Made by a program: the position numbers and the translations under genes | Origin: JAVBPE01 sp031549865 | GTDB taxonomy: Bacteria > Bacillota_I > Bacilli_A > Acholeplasmatales > Anaeroplasmataceae | Length of the DNA: 64,000 nt | Direction: 5' to 3' | Assembly: GCA_031549865.1 (NCBI GenBank) | Contig: JAVBPE010000018.1 | Location: 1-64,000 of the forward strand | Shown here: positions 27,013-35,982 of the stretch, in pieces | Layout: each line of letters starts with the position of its first letter | How positions within the stretch are numbered: position 1 is the first letter of the stretch | Notes under the pieces: generated by a model | What the model saw: only the letters and a program-made list of their open reading frames with translations | The model's database searches: none | What the model was told of the DNA's origin: nothing

Positions 27013-27825
27013 ATGGCCGCTAAATTAACAAATAAACAAAAACAATCAAAGCGAAAAAAACAAAAAAATAATAAAGTTAAAAAAATGGAGCGTCAAGACG
27101 AGCTAGGGATAAGTAGAAAAGAAGTAAAGGGAGCAATGAGGCCAGAGGTCTTTATCATCTTAAAGATAATTTCAATCATCGCAGTTCCTCTTATGTATCT
27201 TTTATACTCACCATTTTTAATATTCGCAGTAATCTTTAGTAGTTTATTATTAATATTTGCTTTCAAAACTGAAAAATATATGAATAAATCATATATAAAA
27301 AAGAATCATATAAAGATTCCTAAATTTGATAGTATAATTGCATGTATTGTAATATTAATTACTGTTTTTGGAACGATTAACTCCTTAAATACGAAAAAGA
27401 AAATGCCAGCTTTTAATATTGGTATGGAAATAAAAATAAAATTAGAAAATACAGGATCATGCCTAACAGGTAGAAGAGGTATATTTAACAATCTTAAAAT
27501 CTCTAATTTTGCGCCAGCCTCTTTACCTGATGGATTTGAAGGCCCAAAACCTCAGCATATGGAAATGGAAGATTTACCAGTTGAAATGCTATTTTCAGTT
27601 GTGATATCATCGTTAAATTCAGTATTATTAATTTTAATTCCAATTTCAAGTGGATTATCTTTATGGATGTTTATCAAAAAAAGAAAAAGATTAGATAAAT
27701 TTATGAATGAAATAATTTCAGATGATTATGAAGTAATGAGTGATGATGAAATAAAAAGATTATTAATGTTCGATTTAATACCTCTTGAGGATACTACTAA
27801 TTTAGATAATGAAATAAAAGGATAA
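27013..27825 (+). CDS. Hypothetical membrane protein linked to the MacB-like transporter
   Basis: A 270-residue protein with a very basic N-terminus (KQSKRKKQKNNKVKK), TM helices near residues 47-66, 68-85 and 107-122, an extracellular loop, and one more TM segment near 193-218 before an acidic tail. I do not recognise the family. It starts nine bases after the transporter gene and ends at the shared terminator, so it is probably an accessory subunit or a substrate-related protein of that transporter. Confidence 0.7.
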   Translation: MAAKLTNKQKQSKRKKQKNNKVKKMERQDELGISRKEVKGAMRPEVFIILKIISIIAVPLMYLLYSPFLIFAVIFSSLLLIFAFKTEKYMNKSYIKKNHIKIPKFDSIIACIVILITVFGTINSLNTKKKMPAFNIGMEIKIKLENTGSCLTGRRGIFNNLKISNFAPASLPDGFEGPKPQHMEMEDLPVEMLFSVVISSLNSVLLILIPISSGLSLWMFIKKRKRLDKFMNEIISDDYEVMSDDEIKRLLMFDLIPLEDTTNLDNEIKG

Positions 27826-27845
27826 AGGTGCTAGAAAGCACCTTT
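27824..27845. terminator. Bidirectional terminator between convergent genes
   Basis: AAAGGTGCT (27824-27832) and AGCACCTTT (27837-27845) form a nine-base-pair stem covering the end of the 27013 gene and the stop of the sigma factor gene. Confidence 0.75.
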
Positions 27846-28520
27846 ACTTTTTGAATCTTCATTTAATACAAGATAGAGCTTCATCAATGCTCTTTTTTCT
27901 ATTCTAGATACATAAGAACGAGATATTTTCATTTCTTTAGCAATTTCTTTTTGAGTCTGACATTTACTCATATTAATGCCATATCGTCTATTTATGATAT
28001 CTAATTCTCGCTCTGATAAGCTATTTAATGCCTGATAAAGATTTTTGACTTGCCATTCTTCAAGCATAGTATCAAGCATTTCAGGTTTATCATCTTTGAT
28101 TAAATCCATTAATTCAATTTGATTTCCTTCTTTATCAAATCCAATTGGACTTTCTAAATACACATAATTTCTTTTGTTTTTATTTGCTCTAATAGACATT
28201 AATATTTCATTTTCAATACATCGTGCCGCATAGGTTGCAAGTTTATTTTCCGAATCAAAATTAAAAGAATCAACAGCTTTAATTAAACCTAAAATACCAA
28301 TAGATAAAATGTCGTCTTTATCTTCCTTAGTATTTTCATATTTTTTTGCAATATGAGCAACCAATCTTAAATTATGCTCTATAAGTTTAGCCCTAGCATT
28401 TTTATCCTTGTTTTTTAAAAGTGTTAAATAATATTTTTCCTCCTCTTCACTTAATTTTGGGGGATAAGACTCACTTTTTATTGCTCCAAAAAATGGCAAT
28501 AGTAAAAAAATATTAAACAT
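27831..28520 (-). CDS. sigK: RNA polymerase sigma factor, SigK-like (sporulation)
   Basis: A sigma-70 family factor of 229 residues closest to sigma K. The stretch KLATYAARCIENEIL (region 2), the PIGFDKEGNQIEL linker and the region 4 segment ISRSYVSRIEKRALMKL are nearly as in Bacillus SigK. The hydrophobic N-terminus (MFNIFLLLPFFG) ahead of PPKLSEEEEKYY looks like the pro-sequence removed by SpoIVFB in sporulators. Sigma K drives late mother-cell genes. The ORF is uninterrupted (no skin element). GGAG precedes the ATG. Sporulation itself cannot be shown from this window. Confidence 0.88.
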   Translation of the reverse strand: MFNIFLLLPFFGAIKSESYPPKLSEEEEKYYLTLLKNKDKNARAKLIEHNLRLVAHIAKKYENTKEDKDDILSIGILGLIKAVDSFNFDSENKLATYAARCIENEILMSIRANKNKRNYVYLESPIGFDKEGNQIELMDLIKDDKPEMLDTMLEEWQVKNLYQALNSLSERELDIINRRYGINMSKCQTQKEIAKEMKISRSYVSRIEKRALMKLYLVLNEDSKSKGAF

Positions 28521-28534
28521 ATATACTCCTTTGT

Positions 28535-28563
28535 TTTACAAAAATATGGCTTTGTTATATAAT
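28535..28563 (+). promoter_or_regulatory. Promoter of the yqeG-yqeH-yqeK-rsfS operon
   Basis: TTTACA (28535-28540), a 17-base spacer and TATAAT (28558-28563), in the divergent gap with sigK. Confidence 0.65.
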
Positions 28564-28585
28564 AGTAATGATATGAGGTAATAAG

Positions 28586-29143
28586 ATGATAAAAAAAATG
28601 ATTCCAGATAGTTATGTTTCGTCAATATACGACATTCCATATACTAATTTATATGCCAAAGGTATTAGATTAATACTAACGGATTTAGATAATACTTTAA
28701 TTTCTTATAAAGAAACTAAGCCAACACAAGAACTTTTTAAATGGAAAGAAGAAATTGAAGCCATGGGATTTGAAATTATCATTGTCTCTAATTCAAGAAA
28801 AGATAGAGTAAAGAATTTCGCTACTTTATTAGATTTGAAATATGTTAAATTTGCCAAAAAACCATCTAAATTAGGTTTAAAAAAAGCTATTAGAATAGCT
28901 AGTAAAAAATATGAATTACATGAAATCATTGAATTTGGTGATCAATTAATGACTGATGTCTTTGGTTCAAAAAGATTAAAAATTGAAAGTATTTTAGTTA
29001 AAGCGATTGATAATAAAACTGAAAAATGGGTTACAAGAAATAATAGAAGAATTGAACGCTTCTTTTTAAAAAGAATAGAAAAGAAATTTCCTAATCTTTA
29101 TTTAGAAAAATTAGAAGAATATGTTAAGGAGAATCATAATTGA
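28586..29143 (+). CDS. yqeG: YqeG family HAD-IIIA phosphatase
   Basis: A 185-residue HAD phosphatase of the YqeG type. Motif I is LTDLDNTLISY, motif II lies near IIIVSNS, a Lys in AKKPSKLGLKK, and motif IV is EFGDQLMTDVFG. In Bacillus the gene heads the same cluster (yqeG-yqeH and on to rsfS); its substrate is not established, and a relative acts on phosphatidylglycerophosphate. The stop overlaps the yqeH start as TGATG. Confidence 0.93.
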   Translation: MIKKMIPDSYVSSIYDIPYTNLYAKGIRLILTDLDNTLISYKETKPTQELFKWKEEIEAMGFEIIIVSNSRKDRVKNFATLLDLKYVKFAKKPSKLGLKKAIRIASKKYELHEIIEFGDQLMTDVFGSKRLKIESILVKAIDNKTEKWVTRNNRRIERFFLKRIEKKFPNLYLEKLEEYVKENHN

Positions 29144-30249
29144 TGCTAAAAAAATGTATGGGCTGCGGCTCAATCTTACAAACTGAGTTTGAAGATAAAG
29201 CGGGGTATATTCCAGAGATCACAAAAAATAAAGATTTATTTTGCAAAAGATGCTTTAGATTAAAGCACTATAGTGAATTACCAAAAATAATTGCATCAAA
29301 TCTTGATTATGAAAAAGTTATAGATAATGTTTTATCTAAAAACGGGTTAATGATATTAATCGTTGATTTATTTGACTTTTCAGGCTCTTTTACAAAAACA
29401 ATTGTTGATAAATTAAGAGGTAAGGATGTTATATTAGTTGCAAACAAATATGATTTATTTCCTAAAAGTACAAATGTTACTAAAATAGTAGATTGGTTAA
29501 GTAAATCTTGCGAAAAAGTATTCTTTAGAGTTTTAGGGATTCATATCGTTTCAAGTACTAAAGGATATTATTTAGATGAATTAATGAATACAATAGATTT
29601 AGCTAGAAAATCAAGAGATGTTTATTTTGTAGGATGTGCAAACGTTGGTAAGTCTTCATTAATAAATCAATTATTAAAGAAATTTAATGCTAAAACTGAA
29701 GATTTAATTGCAACCTCAGTAATCCCTGGAACAACCTTAGATCAAATAGTTATTCCATTTTTTGAAGACAATAAAGCCTTTATAGATACTCCGGGGTTAA
29801 TTAATGAAGGCAATATTATAAATAAATTATTACCAAAATCATATAAAATGATTTTACCAAATGGAGAAATAAATCCTATTACTTATCAAATAACTAAAAA
29901 CAATTGTATCTTTGTAGGTGGAATTGTTTGTGTTGATTTTACTGAGGTAATTAATAATGTAAGTTTAACTTGTTATTTTTCAAAGAGTTTAACAATACAC
30001 CGCACTAAATCAGAAAAAATCCCGCATTTTTTTAAAGAGCATATTGGAACGCTTTTAACACCTCCAAGTGTAGAAGAGAAAGATAATATTAAATATACTA
30101 TTCATAATTTTGAATTTGATGGTAAAATTAAAAAGGACATTGTCTTTTCAGGATTAGGTTTTATAACTGTTAGTGGAAGTGGCAAGTTTATGGTCCATAC
30201 TTTTGAAGGAACGGATGTGTTTGTAAGAAATGCAATTATTGGCAGATAA
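29143..30249 (+). CDS. yqeH: Ribosome assembly GTPase YqeH
   Basis: A circularly permuted GTPase needed for 30S subunit assembly. It has an N-terminal zinc ribbon (CMGCG and CKRCFRLKHY), then the permuted G domain with NKYDLF (G4), ANVGKSSLIN (G1) and DTPGL (G3), and a C-terminal RNA-binding region. AAGGAG lies about 11 bases upstream of the ATG at 29143. It overlaps yqeG by one base and yqeK by 20, so the operon is translated as a tight unit. Confidence 0.95.
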   Translation: MLKKCMGCGSILQTEFEDKAGYIPEITKNKDLFCKRCFRLKHYSELPKIIASNLDYEKVIDNVLSKNGLMILIVDLFDFSGSFTKTIVDKLRGKDVILVANKYDLFPKSTNVTKIVDWLSKSCEKVFFRVLGIHIVSSTKGYYLDELMNTIDLARKSRDVYFVGCANVGKSSLINQLLKKFNAKTEDLIATSVIPGTTLDQIVIPFFEDNKAFIDTPGLINEGNIINKLLPKSYKMILPNGEINPITYQITKNNCIFVGGIVCVDFTEVINNVSLTCYFSKSLTIHRTKSEKIPHFFKEHIGTLLTPPSVEEKDNIKYTIHNFEFDGKIKKDIVFSGLGFITVSGSGKFMVHTFEGTDVFVRNAIIGR

Positions 30250-30823
30250 AATAACAGAAATTGAAGAAAAGGTCCGCGAAAAGTTTTTAAAGTCAAACAA
30301 AATTGATCGCTATAACCATGTCTTAGGTGTTGTTAAAATGGCTTCCTATTTAGCTGAAAAATATAATGTAGATCAATCTAAAGCAACTATTGCTGCTTTA
30401 ATACATGATTATTATAAATATGAAGATATTGAAACATTAAAAACTTTAATTAATAAAGATGATTTAGAAGAATGTGCATCATGTGATGCCTTATATCATG
30501 CATACGCTTCTGCAAATGCCTTAAAGGATGTTTTTGGTATAGATGATATAGAAATCTATAATGCCATCCGTTATCATGTATTTGGTAGATATCCAATGAC
30601 AAGATTAGAAGAAATTATTGTTATTAGTGATTACACAGAAGAAAATAGAAAATATGAGGATTGTATAATTGCTCGTAAGTTGGTTATTAATAAAACTATT
30701 GAAGAAGCAATAGCTTATAGTGCTGAAAAAACAATCGAGCATTTATTAAAAGAAGGAATTCCACCCCAAAAAATGAATTATGTGGTGTTACAAAAATATA
30801 AGGAGAAAGTAAATAATGCTTAA
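30230..30823 (+). CDS. yqeK: YqeK family HD-domain Ap4A hydrolase
   Basis: An HD-superfamily protein of 197 residues. YNHVLGVVKMASYLAEKYNVD and the metal-binding AALIHDYYKY match YqeK, which splits diadenosine tetraphosphate symmetrically into two ADP. In Bacillus the order is nadD-yqeK-rsfS; here nadD, aroE and yhbY are missing from the cluster, so yqeK follows yqeH directly. Its start overlaps the yqeH end. It overlaps rsfS by eight bases. Confidence 0.88.
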   Translation: MQLLADKITEIEEKVREKFLKSNKIDRYNHVLGVVKMASYLAEKYNVDQSKATIAALIHDYYKYEDIETLKTLINKDDLEECASCDALYHAYASANALKDVFGIDDIEIYNAIRYHVFGRYPMTRLEEIIVISDYTEENRKYEDCIIARKLVINKTIEEAIAYSAEKTIEHLLKEGIPPQKMNYVVLQKYKEKVNNA

Positions 30824-31145
30824 AGTAATAAAAGAATGTATTGAAAAAGTAAAAGGGTCTGATGTAGTAATCTATGATATGGAACAAACATCACCATTAT
30901 TTGATTATATGGTTATCGCAACTGTTGATTCTGAACGTCAAAGTGATGCAGCATGTGAATATATTAAAACTGAATTAGAATCAAAAGGATATCAAGTAAA
31001 AAATATTGAAGGAAAATACACTGCTTGGGTATTAATTGATTGTATCGATGTAATAGTACATGTATTTACAAAACAAGAAAGAGAATATTATAACTTAGAA
31101 AAAATCTATTTAGATGTTAAAAAAGTAGATTATAACGCTATATAA
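30816..31145 (+). CDS. rsfS: Ribosomal silencing factor RsfS
   Basis: RsfS (YqeL, DUF143) binds L14 and blocks joining of the ribosomal subunits when nutrients are scarce. The sequence is canonical: DVVIYDMEQTSPLFDYMVIAT, then IEGKYTAWVLIDCIDVIVHVF and the ending REYYNLEKIYLD. The length of 109 residues is normal. AAGGAG is upstream, within yqeK. It is the last gene of the operon, before a terminator. Confidence 0.95.
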   Translation: MLKVIKECIEKVKGSDVVIYDMEQTSPLFDYMVIATVDSERQSDAACEYIKTELESKGYQVKNIEGKYTAWVLIDCIDVIVHVFTKQEREYYNLEKIYLDVKKVDYNAI

Positions 31146-31151
31146 GAATTG

Positions 31152-31175
31152 AAAGACTAGTGATAGTCTTTTTTT
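31152..31175 (+). terminator. Terminator after rsfS
   Basis: AAAGACTA (31152-31159) pairs with TAGTCTTT (31164-31171), followed by T residues. Confidence 0.85.
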
Positions 31176-31318
31176 ATATCTTAATTGTCGAATTATGTAG
31201 AACGAAAAAAATTGTAAAGCAATCAATAAGATGTTATTTTGTAAATATATAAATGTTAAATAATATCAAAATTTGACAATTTAAAAAAAATATAATAAAT
31301 TATGAGATGGGGAGTAGT

Positions 31319-31936
31319 GTGTCAAAAAACAGCAGAAAACAAAGGGCAAGTAAAAAGCCCAATGTAACGGCGATTTCGAATAATGTAAAACAAAATGATT
31401 GTAATAATAAAATTTTAGAAAATCTAAAGAATGAAATTACGCAATTAAAATCTCAAATATTTCTTTTTTTAGGAGCTTTTTCTATAATAATAAGTACTAC
31501 ATTTGTTGCAGCTCAATTAATATGGCCAAACTTAAATATATCTAATGCAGATAAATACGCTAAAATTCAAATATTTATAACTGGACCATTAATAATGTAC
31601 TTCGCTTTTGTTTGCATTCCATTGTTAATTGCTTTTAAGGAATATACTTTGAGCAATATGAGTGTATTTATTAAATTATACCAAAATATATCTGATAGAA
31701 TAATGTATCCCAATTATATTGATCATTTAAAAAAAAGATACAAAAATTTTATAATTAATCCAAGTGAAACTGAAAAAAAAGATATGTACCTTTATCTTAT
31801 ATGGCGATACAATAAAAAAATAAAACTGTTGCAAGGTTTATTTATCGCTAGTTTAATTTTGTTTTTTCTAATGGTAATATATGTAGCAGCAGTGTCCATG
31901 TATGCAGGCGAGTTTCAGAGATGGATTTACGGGTAA
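31319..31936 (+). CDS. Hypothetical membrane protein with coiled coil
   Basis: About 205 residues, family not recognised. The basic N-terminus (KNSRKQRASKK) leads into a short coiled coil (KILENLKNEITQLKSQI) and three hydrophobic helices: near residues 44-66, 85-105 and close to the C-terminus (LLQGLFIASLILFFLMVIYV). I prefer the GTG at 31319, just after GGGGAG; an ATG at 31307 is in frame but has no ribosome site. It stands alone between the rsfS terminator and the convergent phospholipase-like gene, and looks like an accessory gene. Confidence 0.6.
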   Translation: MSKNSRKQRASKKPNVTAISNNVKQNDCNNKILENLKNEITQLKSQIFLFLGAFSIIISTTFVAAQLIWPNLNISNADKYAKIQIFITGPLIMYFAFVCIPLLIAFKEYTLSNMSVFIKLYQNISDRIMYPNYIDHLKKRYKNFIINPSETEKKDMYLYLIWRYNKKIKLLQGLFIASLILFFLMVIYVAAVSMYAGEFQRWIYG

Positions 31937-32042
31937 AGAATCTTTTAAAAAAGTCGATTGATTTGTATTTATAATTATTACGATAATTTAAAAAAAATAT
32001 TCGTAAAATATAAAAACAATACATATTTGTAGACACATATAA

Positions 32043-32075
32043 AATAAAATCGAGATTAATTTCTCGATTTTTATT
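32043..32075. terminator. Terminator between the 31319 and 32076 genes
   Basis: AAATCGAG (32047-32054) pairs with CTCGATTT (32063-32070), flanked by A and T runs, so it can act on both strands. Confidence 0.75.
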
Positions 32076-32969
32076 TTATAAATCTATAGGTTCTTCATAG
32101 TTAAATATTTCTGAATCATATCCCGTATATAAAGAAATATCTTTAAAGTTCATATTGAAACTTATTTTTTTATCAAAATATAGGTAATCATTTACAGCTT
32201 TAATTAAAGTAGTAGCTTCCTTTAATGCTAAATTATAAAGTTCAAATATTGTATAATTTACTCTTTTACCATCATAAGGTTCTCGATATTCTTTTTTTTC
32301 AGTATTTAAATAGTCAGTTTTTATTTTTGAAAATTTATTAATTATAGATTTTAACTTTGAATAATTAAATTTACTTTTAAATTTTTTATTTGATAATTTA
32401 AAGTATTGGAAACTTTGTGAAAATCCATATGTCCTATTCATGGCGTAGTCTAAGGCATTATAATCATTAAAGTTTAAGAGAAAAGCTCCTTTAAATTTTT
32501 TATTTAAATTTAATTGTAAAAATGTTGTTTCGTCCTCGTATTTTTTAATGAAAAAGTAATCAAGCATTTCACAATATTTTTTATATTTATTTTTATATTT
32601 TTTATTTGGTTGACTCAAAGTATCAACCCCACTTCTAGAATAAATAAAAGGGTTTAAATATTTATCTAATGTATAATGAGATACAAGTCCATATATTAAA
32701 GAGACATTGTCTTTATCAAAACCATTTTCTTTAGTATATTTAATTATATTTTCTAAAAACTCTTTAGTTTTTTTATTATGCATTTTATAAGATATATTAA
32801 AATCATCTTTTTTGAAAAGATTATTATATTTATAATAGTTTCCAAGATCATATATGTTGGCATATAAAAATATTTTCGCATCAGTTAAATGAATTTGTTT
32901 TTTATATTTTTCATCTAAAGTAGAAAATAAATCTTTAGAAAAATAATAATGAAGCATAGAACCACTCAT
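32076..32969 (-). CDS. Zinc-dependent phospholipase C-like protein
   Basis: About 297 residues resembling the Zn_dep_PLPC family (phospholipase C/S1-P1 nuclease fold). Metal-ligand type motifs are the early MLHYYF and FLYANIYDLGNYY, and YGLVSHYTLDKYLNPFIY in the middle, with His and Asp spaced as in that family. There is no signal peptide, so the protein should stay in the cytoplasm; such Bacillota proteins have no known substrate. The start is the ATG at 32969 with AAAGGA eight bases upstream, not the longer frame to 33011. Confidence 0.75.
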   Translation of the reverse strand: MSGSMLHYYFSKDLFSTLDEKYKKQIHLTDAKIFLYANIYDLGNYYKYNNLFKKDDFNISYKMHNKKTKEFLENIIKYTKENGFDKDNVSLIYGLVSHYTLDKYLNPFIYSRSGVDTLSQPNKKYKNKYKKYCEMLDYFFIKKYEDETTFLQLNLNKKFKGAFLLNFNDYNALDYAMNRTYGFSQSFQYFKLSNKKFKSKFNYSKLKSIINKFSKIKTDYLNTEKKEYREPYDGKRVNYTIFELYNLALKEATTLIKAVNDYLYFDKKISFNMNFKDISLYTGYDSEIFNYEEPIDL

Positions 32970-33076
32970 ATAATCACGTCCTTTGTTATAATTATAATCG
33001 AAAAAGCGCATTTTTAAAAGTTTAATCTTTAAATTTCACTCTATTTGTTATAAAATAAACCTTGGAGGTTTTATTT

Positions 33077-34018
33077 ATGAAACAATTAACCAAAGAACAA
33101 TTAAGTGTAATTGAAAGACAAATGTTTAATCATACAAGAGATGTTGATACAGCAATATATGATGCAATGTTTTTTGATGACTTTCCAAAAGAAATAGCTG
33201 TTGATGCCTTACTTATGTATCAAAATAAAGACGGTGGTTTTGGAAGTGGTTTACACATAGATATATATAGTCCTGATTCAAGTGTATATGTAACTTATGA
33301 GGCGTTAAAGATTTTATATATGGTTGGATTTAGAAGTATGAAAGAAAATGAATTATTAGAAGGATTACTGAATAAGGCTTTTAATTATTTATATAATAGA
33401 AATACTCTTAAGGATAATAAATTTGAACCATTAGAAAAAACTAATAATAAATATGCTCATTCAAAGAAATTTGAACTTGATGAAAATACATTTGAGCGCT
33501 TTGGATATTATCCAAGTGTTACAATATTTGGCTTTACTTTATTATTTTGCGATGAAACTAAAGCATACTATAAAAAGGCTTTAAATTATGCTAAAAAAGC
33601 TATAAGTGATTTTTATATATCTAATGCCCATACTAAAGATGAGTTATATGCATATTCTTTATTTATAGAATGCCTAAGATATAAAAATTTATTAATTGAA
33701 GAATTAGATAAATTAGAAAATAGTTTATTAGAATATGGCTTAAGTGTTGTAAGTAGAGATGTTAGTGCTTATGAAGAGGAAGATGCAGTTCGTCCAACTC
33801 TAATATTTGCGCATCTTAATTTAAATGAGGAAGCAAAAGAATTGCTTGAACGCGATTTAGATTATATAATTGATTCAATAGCGTCTCACGGACTGTGGGA
33901 TCATAAATCAGACTGGGATGAAGATAAATACCCAGAAGCATCAAGCGCATCTTTAAAATGGATTGGTGTAGAAAGTTATAGAAATTTATATCTATTAAAA
34001 AAATTTAATAGATTCTAA
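33077..34018 (+). CDS. Alpha/alpha-toroid (prenyltransferase-like) protein
   Basis: A 313-residue helical protein containing ALLMYQNKDGGFGSGLHID followed by VYVTYEALKIL, and later SHGLWDHKSD. These fit an (alpha/alpha)n toroid such as the squalene cyclase/prenyltransferase repeat fold. The catalytic residues of terpene cyclases are not evident, so the activity is open. The start is the ATG at 33077 after TTGGAGG. gpmI follows 12 bases later, so both may be on one transcript, although a metabolic link is not obvious. Confidence 0.68.
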   Translation: MKQLTKEQLSVIERQMFNHTRDVDTAIYDAMFFDDFPKEIAVDALLMYQNKDGGFGSGLHIDIYSPDSSVYVTYEALKILYMVGFRSMKENELLEGLLNKAFNYLYNRNTLKDNKFEPLEKTNNKYAHSKKFELDENTFERFGYYPSVTIFGFTLLFCDETKAYYKKALNYAKKAISDFYISNAHTKDELYAYSLFIECLRYKNLLIEELDKLENSLLEYGLSVVSRDVSAYEEEDAVRPTLIFAHLNLNEEAKELLERDLDYIIDSIASHGLWDHKSDWDEDKYPEASSASLKWIGVESYRNLYLLKKFNRF

Positions 34019-34030
34019 GAGGTAAGAAAA

Positions 34031-35554
34031 ATGAAAAAAAAACCTGTAGTTTTAATGATATTAGATGGATTTGGAATAGATAAGGCATCAAGTACTAATG
34101 CAATATCTTTAGCTAATAAACCAAATTTAGATTCATTAATGAAAAAATATGATGTAAAAACACTTGAAGCATCAGGAGAAGCAGTTGGACTTCCTGAGGG
34201 TCAAATGGGTAATTCAGAAGTAGGTCATTTAAATATTGGAGCTGGTAGAATTGTTTATCAATCTCTAACAAGAATCAATAAAGCAATTAAAGATAAAGAA
34301 TTAGAAAATAATAAAGCTATCAATAATGCTATAAATCATGCGATTAAAAATAATTCAAAGTTTCATATCTTTGGCTTAGCCTCAGATGGTGGAGTACATT
34401 CACATACTAAGCATATTATTGCGATTGCAAATATTGCCGCATCTAAAGGGATTAAAGAAGTTTATTATCATGCATTTTTAGATGGAAGAGATGTTGCACC
34501 TAAATCGGCTTTAATTTACTTAGATTCTATTTGTGCAAATTCAAGCGTTAAAGTCGCAACAGTTTCAGGGCGTTATTATGCAATGGATAGAGATAGAAAC
34601 TATGAGCGTATTCAAGTTGCCTATGATGCCATAACAAGAAATATTGGGCCACATTTTAATGATTATAAAGAAGGAATAGAAGCTTCATATAATAATGATA
34701 TTACTGATGAATTTGTGCTACCTTTTATTTGTGATGATAAAGGTATGGTTTCTAAAAATGATGCCGTAGTATTCGCAAACTTCCGTCCTGATCGTGCCAT
34801 CGCAATAGCTACTGCTATTTCAAACCCAAATGGTATTGATTATAATCAGGATAAACCATATAGATTAAATATTAATAAAGAAGTAGATAATATTTATTTT
34901 GTTTCAATGATGAAATATTCAGATACAGTTAAAGGCGAATTAGCTTTCGAACTTCAAGAATTAAAAAATTTACTTGGTGATGTTGTAAGTGATAATGGCT
35001 TAAAACAATTAAGAATTGCGGAAACTGAAAAATATGCCCATGTTACATTCTTTATGGATGGTGGTGCCGATAGAGAAATTTATAATGCTAAGCGTATTTT
35101 AGTAAATTCTCCTAATGTCGCAACATATGATTTAAAACCTGAAATGTCTGCTTATTTAGTAACTGATAAATTAGTAGAAGCAATTAAAGCGGATCTTTAT
35201 GATTTAATTATTGTTAACTATGCTAACTGTGATATGGTTGGTCACACAGGAAATATTGAAGCTGCAAAGCTTGCGACAGAAGCAGTTGATAAATGTGTCG
35301 GATTAGTAATGGATGCAATAAATGAGGCGGGTGGAGTAGCCTTAATTACTGCTGACCATGGAAATGCTGAAAAGATGGCTGATAGTGAAGGAAAACCATT
35401 TACAGCTCATACAACAAATTTAGTCCCAGTACTTATAACTGATGAAAAACTTAAAATAAGAGATGGTATTTTATCTGATATTGCCCCAACATTATTAGAG
35501 TTATTAGGAATTGATATTCCATCTGATATGGAATCAAAATCATTAATAGTATAA
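34031..35554 (+). CDS. gpmI: 2,3-bisphosphoglycerate-independent phosphoglycerate mutase
   Basis: Interconverts 3- and 2-phosphoglycerate in glycolysis, using manganese and a phosphoserine intermediate. The metal and catalytic boxes are present: LMILDGFGI, MGNSEVGHLNIGAGR (with the Ser nucleophile), DGGVHSH, FANFRPDRA, NYANCDMVGHTG and ITADHGNAE. The length of 507 is normal. AAGAGG precedes the ATG. Enolase, the next glycolytic enzyme, is encoded 3.5 kb downstream. Confidence 0.97.
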   Translation: MKKKPVVLMILDGFGIDKASSTNAISLANKPNLDSLMKKYDVKTLEASGEAVGLPEGQMGNSEVGHLNIGAGRIVYQSLTRINKAIKDKELENNKAINNAINHAIKNNSKFHIFGLASDGGVHSHTKHIIAIANIAASKGIKEVYYHAFLDGRDVAPKSALIYLDSICANSSVKVATVSGRYYAMDRDRNYERIQVAYDAITRNIGPHFNDYKEGIEASYNNDITDEFVLPFICDDKGMVSKNDAVVFANFRPDRAIAIATAISNPNGIDYNQDKPYRLNINKEVDNIYFVSMMKYSDTVKGELAFELQELKNLLGDVVSDNGLKQLRIAETEKYAHVTFFMDGGADREIYNAKRILVNSPNVATYDLKPEMSAYLVTDKLVEAIKADLYDLIIVNYANCDMVGHTGNIEAAKLATEAVDKCVGLVMDAINEAGGVALITADHGNAEKMADSEGKPFTAHTTNLVPVLITDEKLKIRDGILSDIAPTLLELLGIDIPSDMESKSLIV

Positions 35555-35647
35555 AATTCTATTATTTCATTTTTTGTTAATATTTAATACATAAAAAACC
35601 TCGAAATAACGAATAAAATATCAAATAAATTTATATTTTATTTATTA

Positions 35648-35676
35648 TTGACAATTCAAAATAAATAGGTTATTAT
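35648..35676 (+). promoter_or_regulatory. Promoter of the T-box/leuA transcript
   Basis: Consensus TTGACA (35648-35653), a 17-base spacer and TATTAT (35671-35676). Confidence 0.75.
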
Positions 35677-35682
35677 TTATAT

Positions 35683-35958
35683 ACTATCTTAAATATGATG
35701 ATTAAGAAGGAGTAAATTTATATTTTTCCATAGAGAGCTTTTGGTTGGTGAAAAAAAGCGTAAAGTATATTTTGAACTAGTCTTAGTAATAGAGCACTGA
35801 ACAAAGAAATTTTAAGTAGGCTGCTTCGGGATGCCCGTTATAGCTATAAAGTATATTATATACTTGATAAGGTGAGTATCGTGAGATATTTATAAATTGA
35901 GGTGGAACCACGAATGATCGTCCTCTAGGATACATATGTATCTTAGAGGATTTTTTTT
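35683..35958 (+). promoter_or_regulatory. Leucine T-box riboswitch (transcriptional)
   Basis: The leader senses uncharged tRNA. The distal stem I has the AGAGAGC and GGTTGGTG elements (35732-35750). The specifier region reads GAACTAG, with the codon CTA (Leu) at 35777-35779 directly after GAA, as is typical. The T-box sequence AGGTGGAACCACG lies at 35900-35912, and the terminator is TCCTCTAGGATAC/GTATCTTAGAGGA with eight Ts (35921-35958). Uncharged leucine tRNA should favour the antiterminator and turn on leuA. The region 35555-35982 has no gene. Confidence 0.92.
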
Positions 35959-35982
35959 CGAAAAAGAAAGGAAGAAAAATTT

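Noticed and set aside
31273..31296. TTGACA and TATAAT before the 31319 gene as a promoter
   Set aside because: The boxes are only 12 bases apart, too close for sigma A; a shifted -10 (TAAATT) is weak, so no promoter is called.
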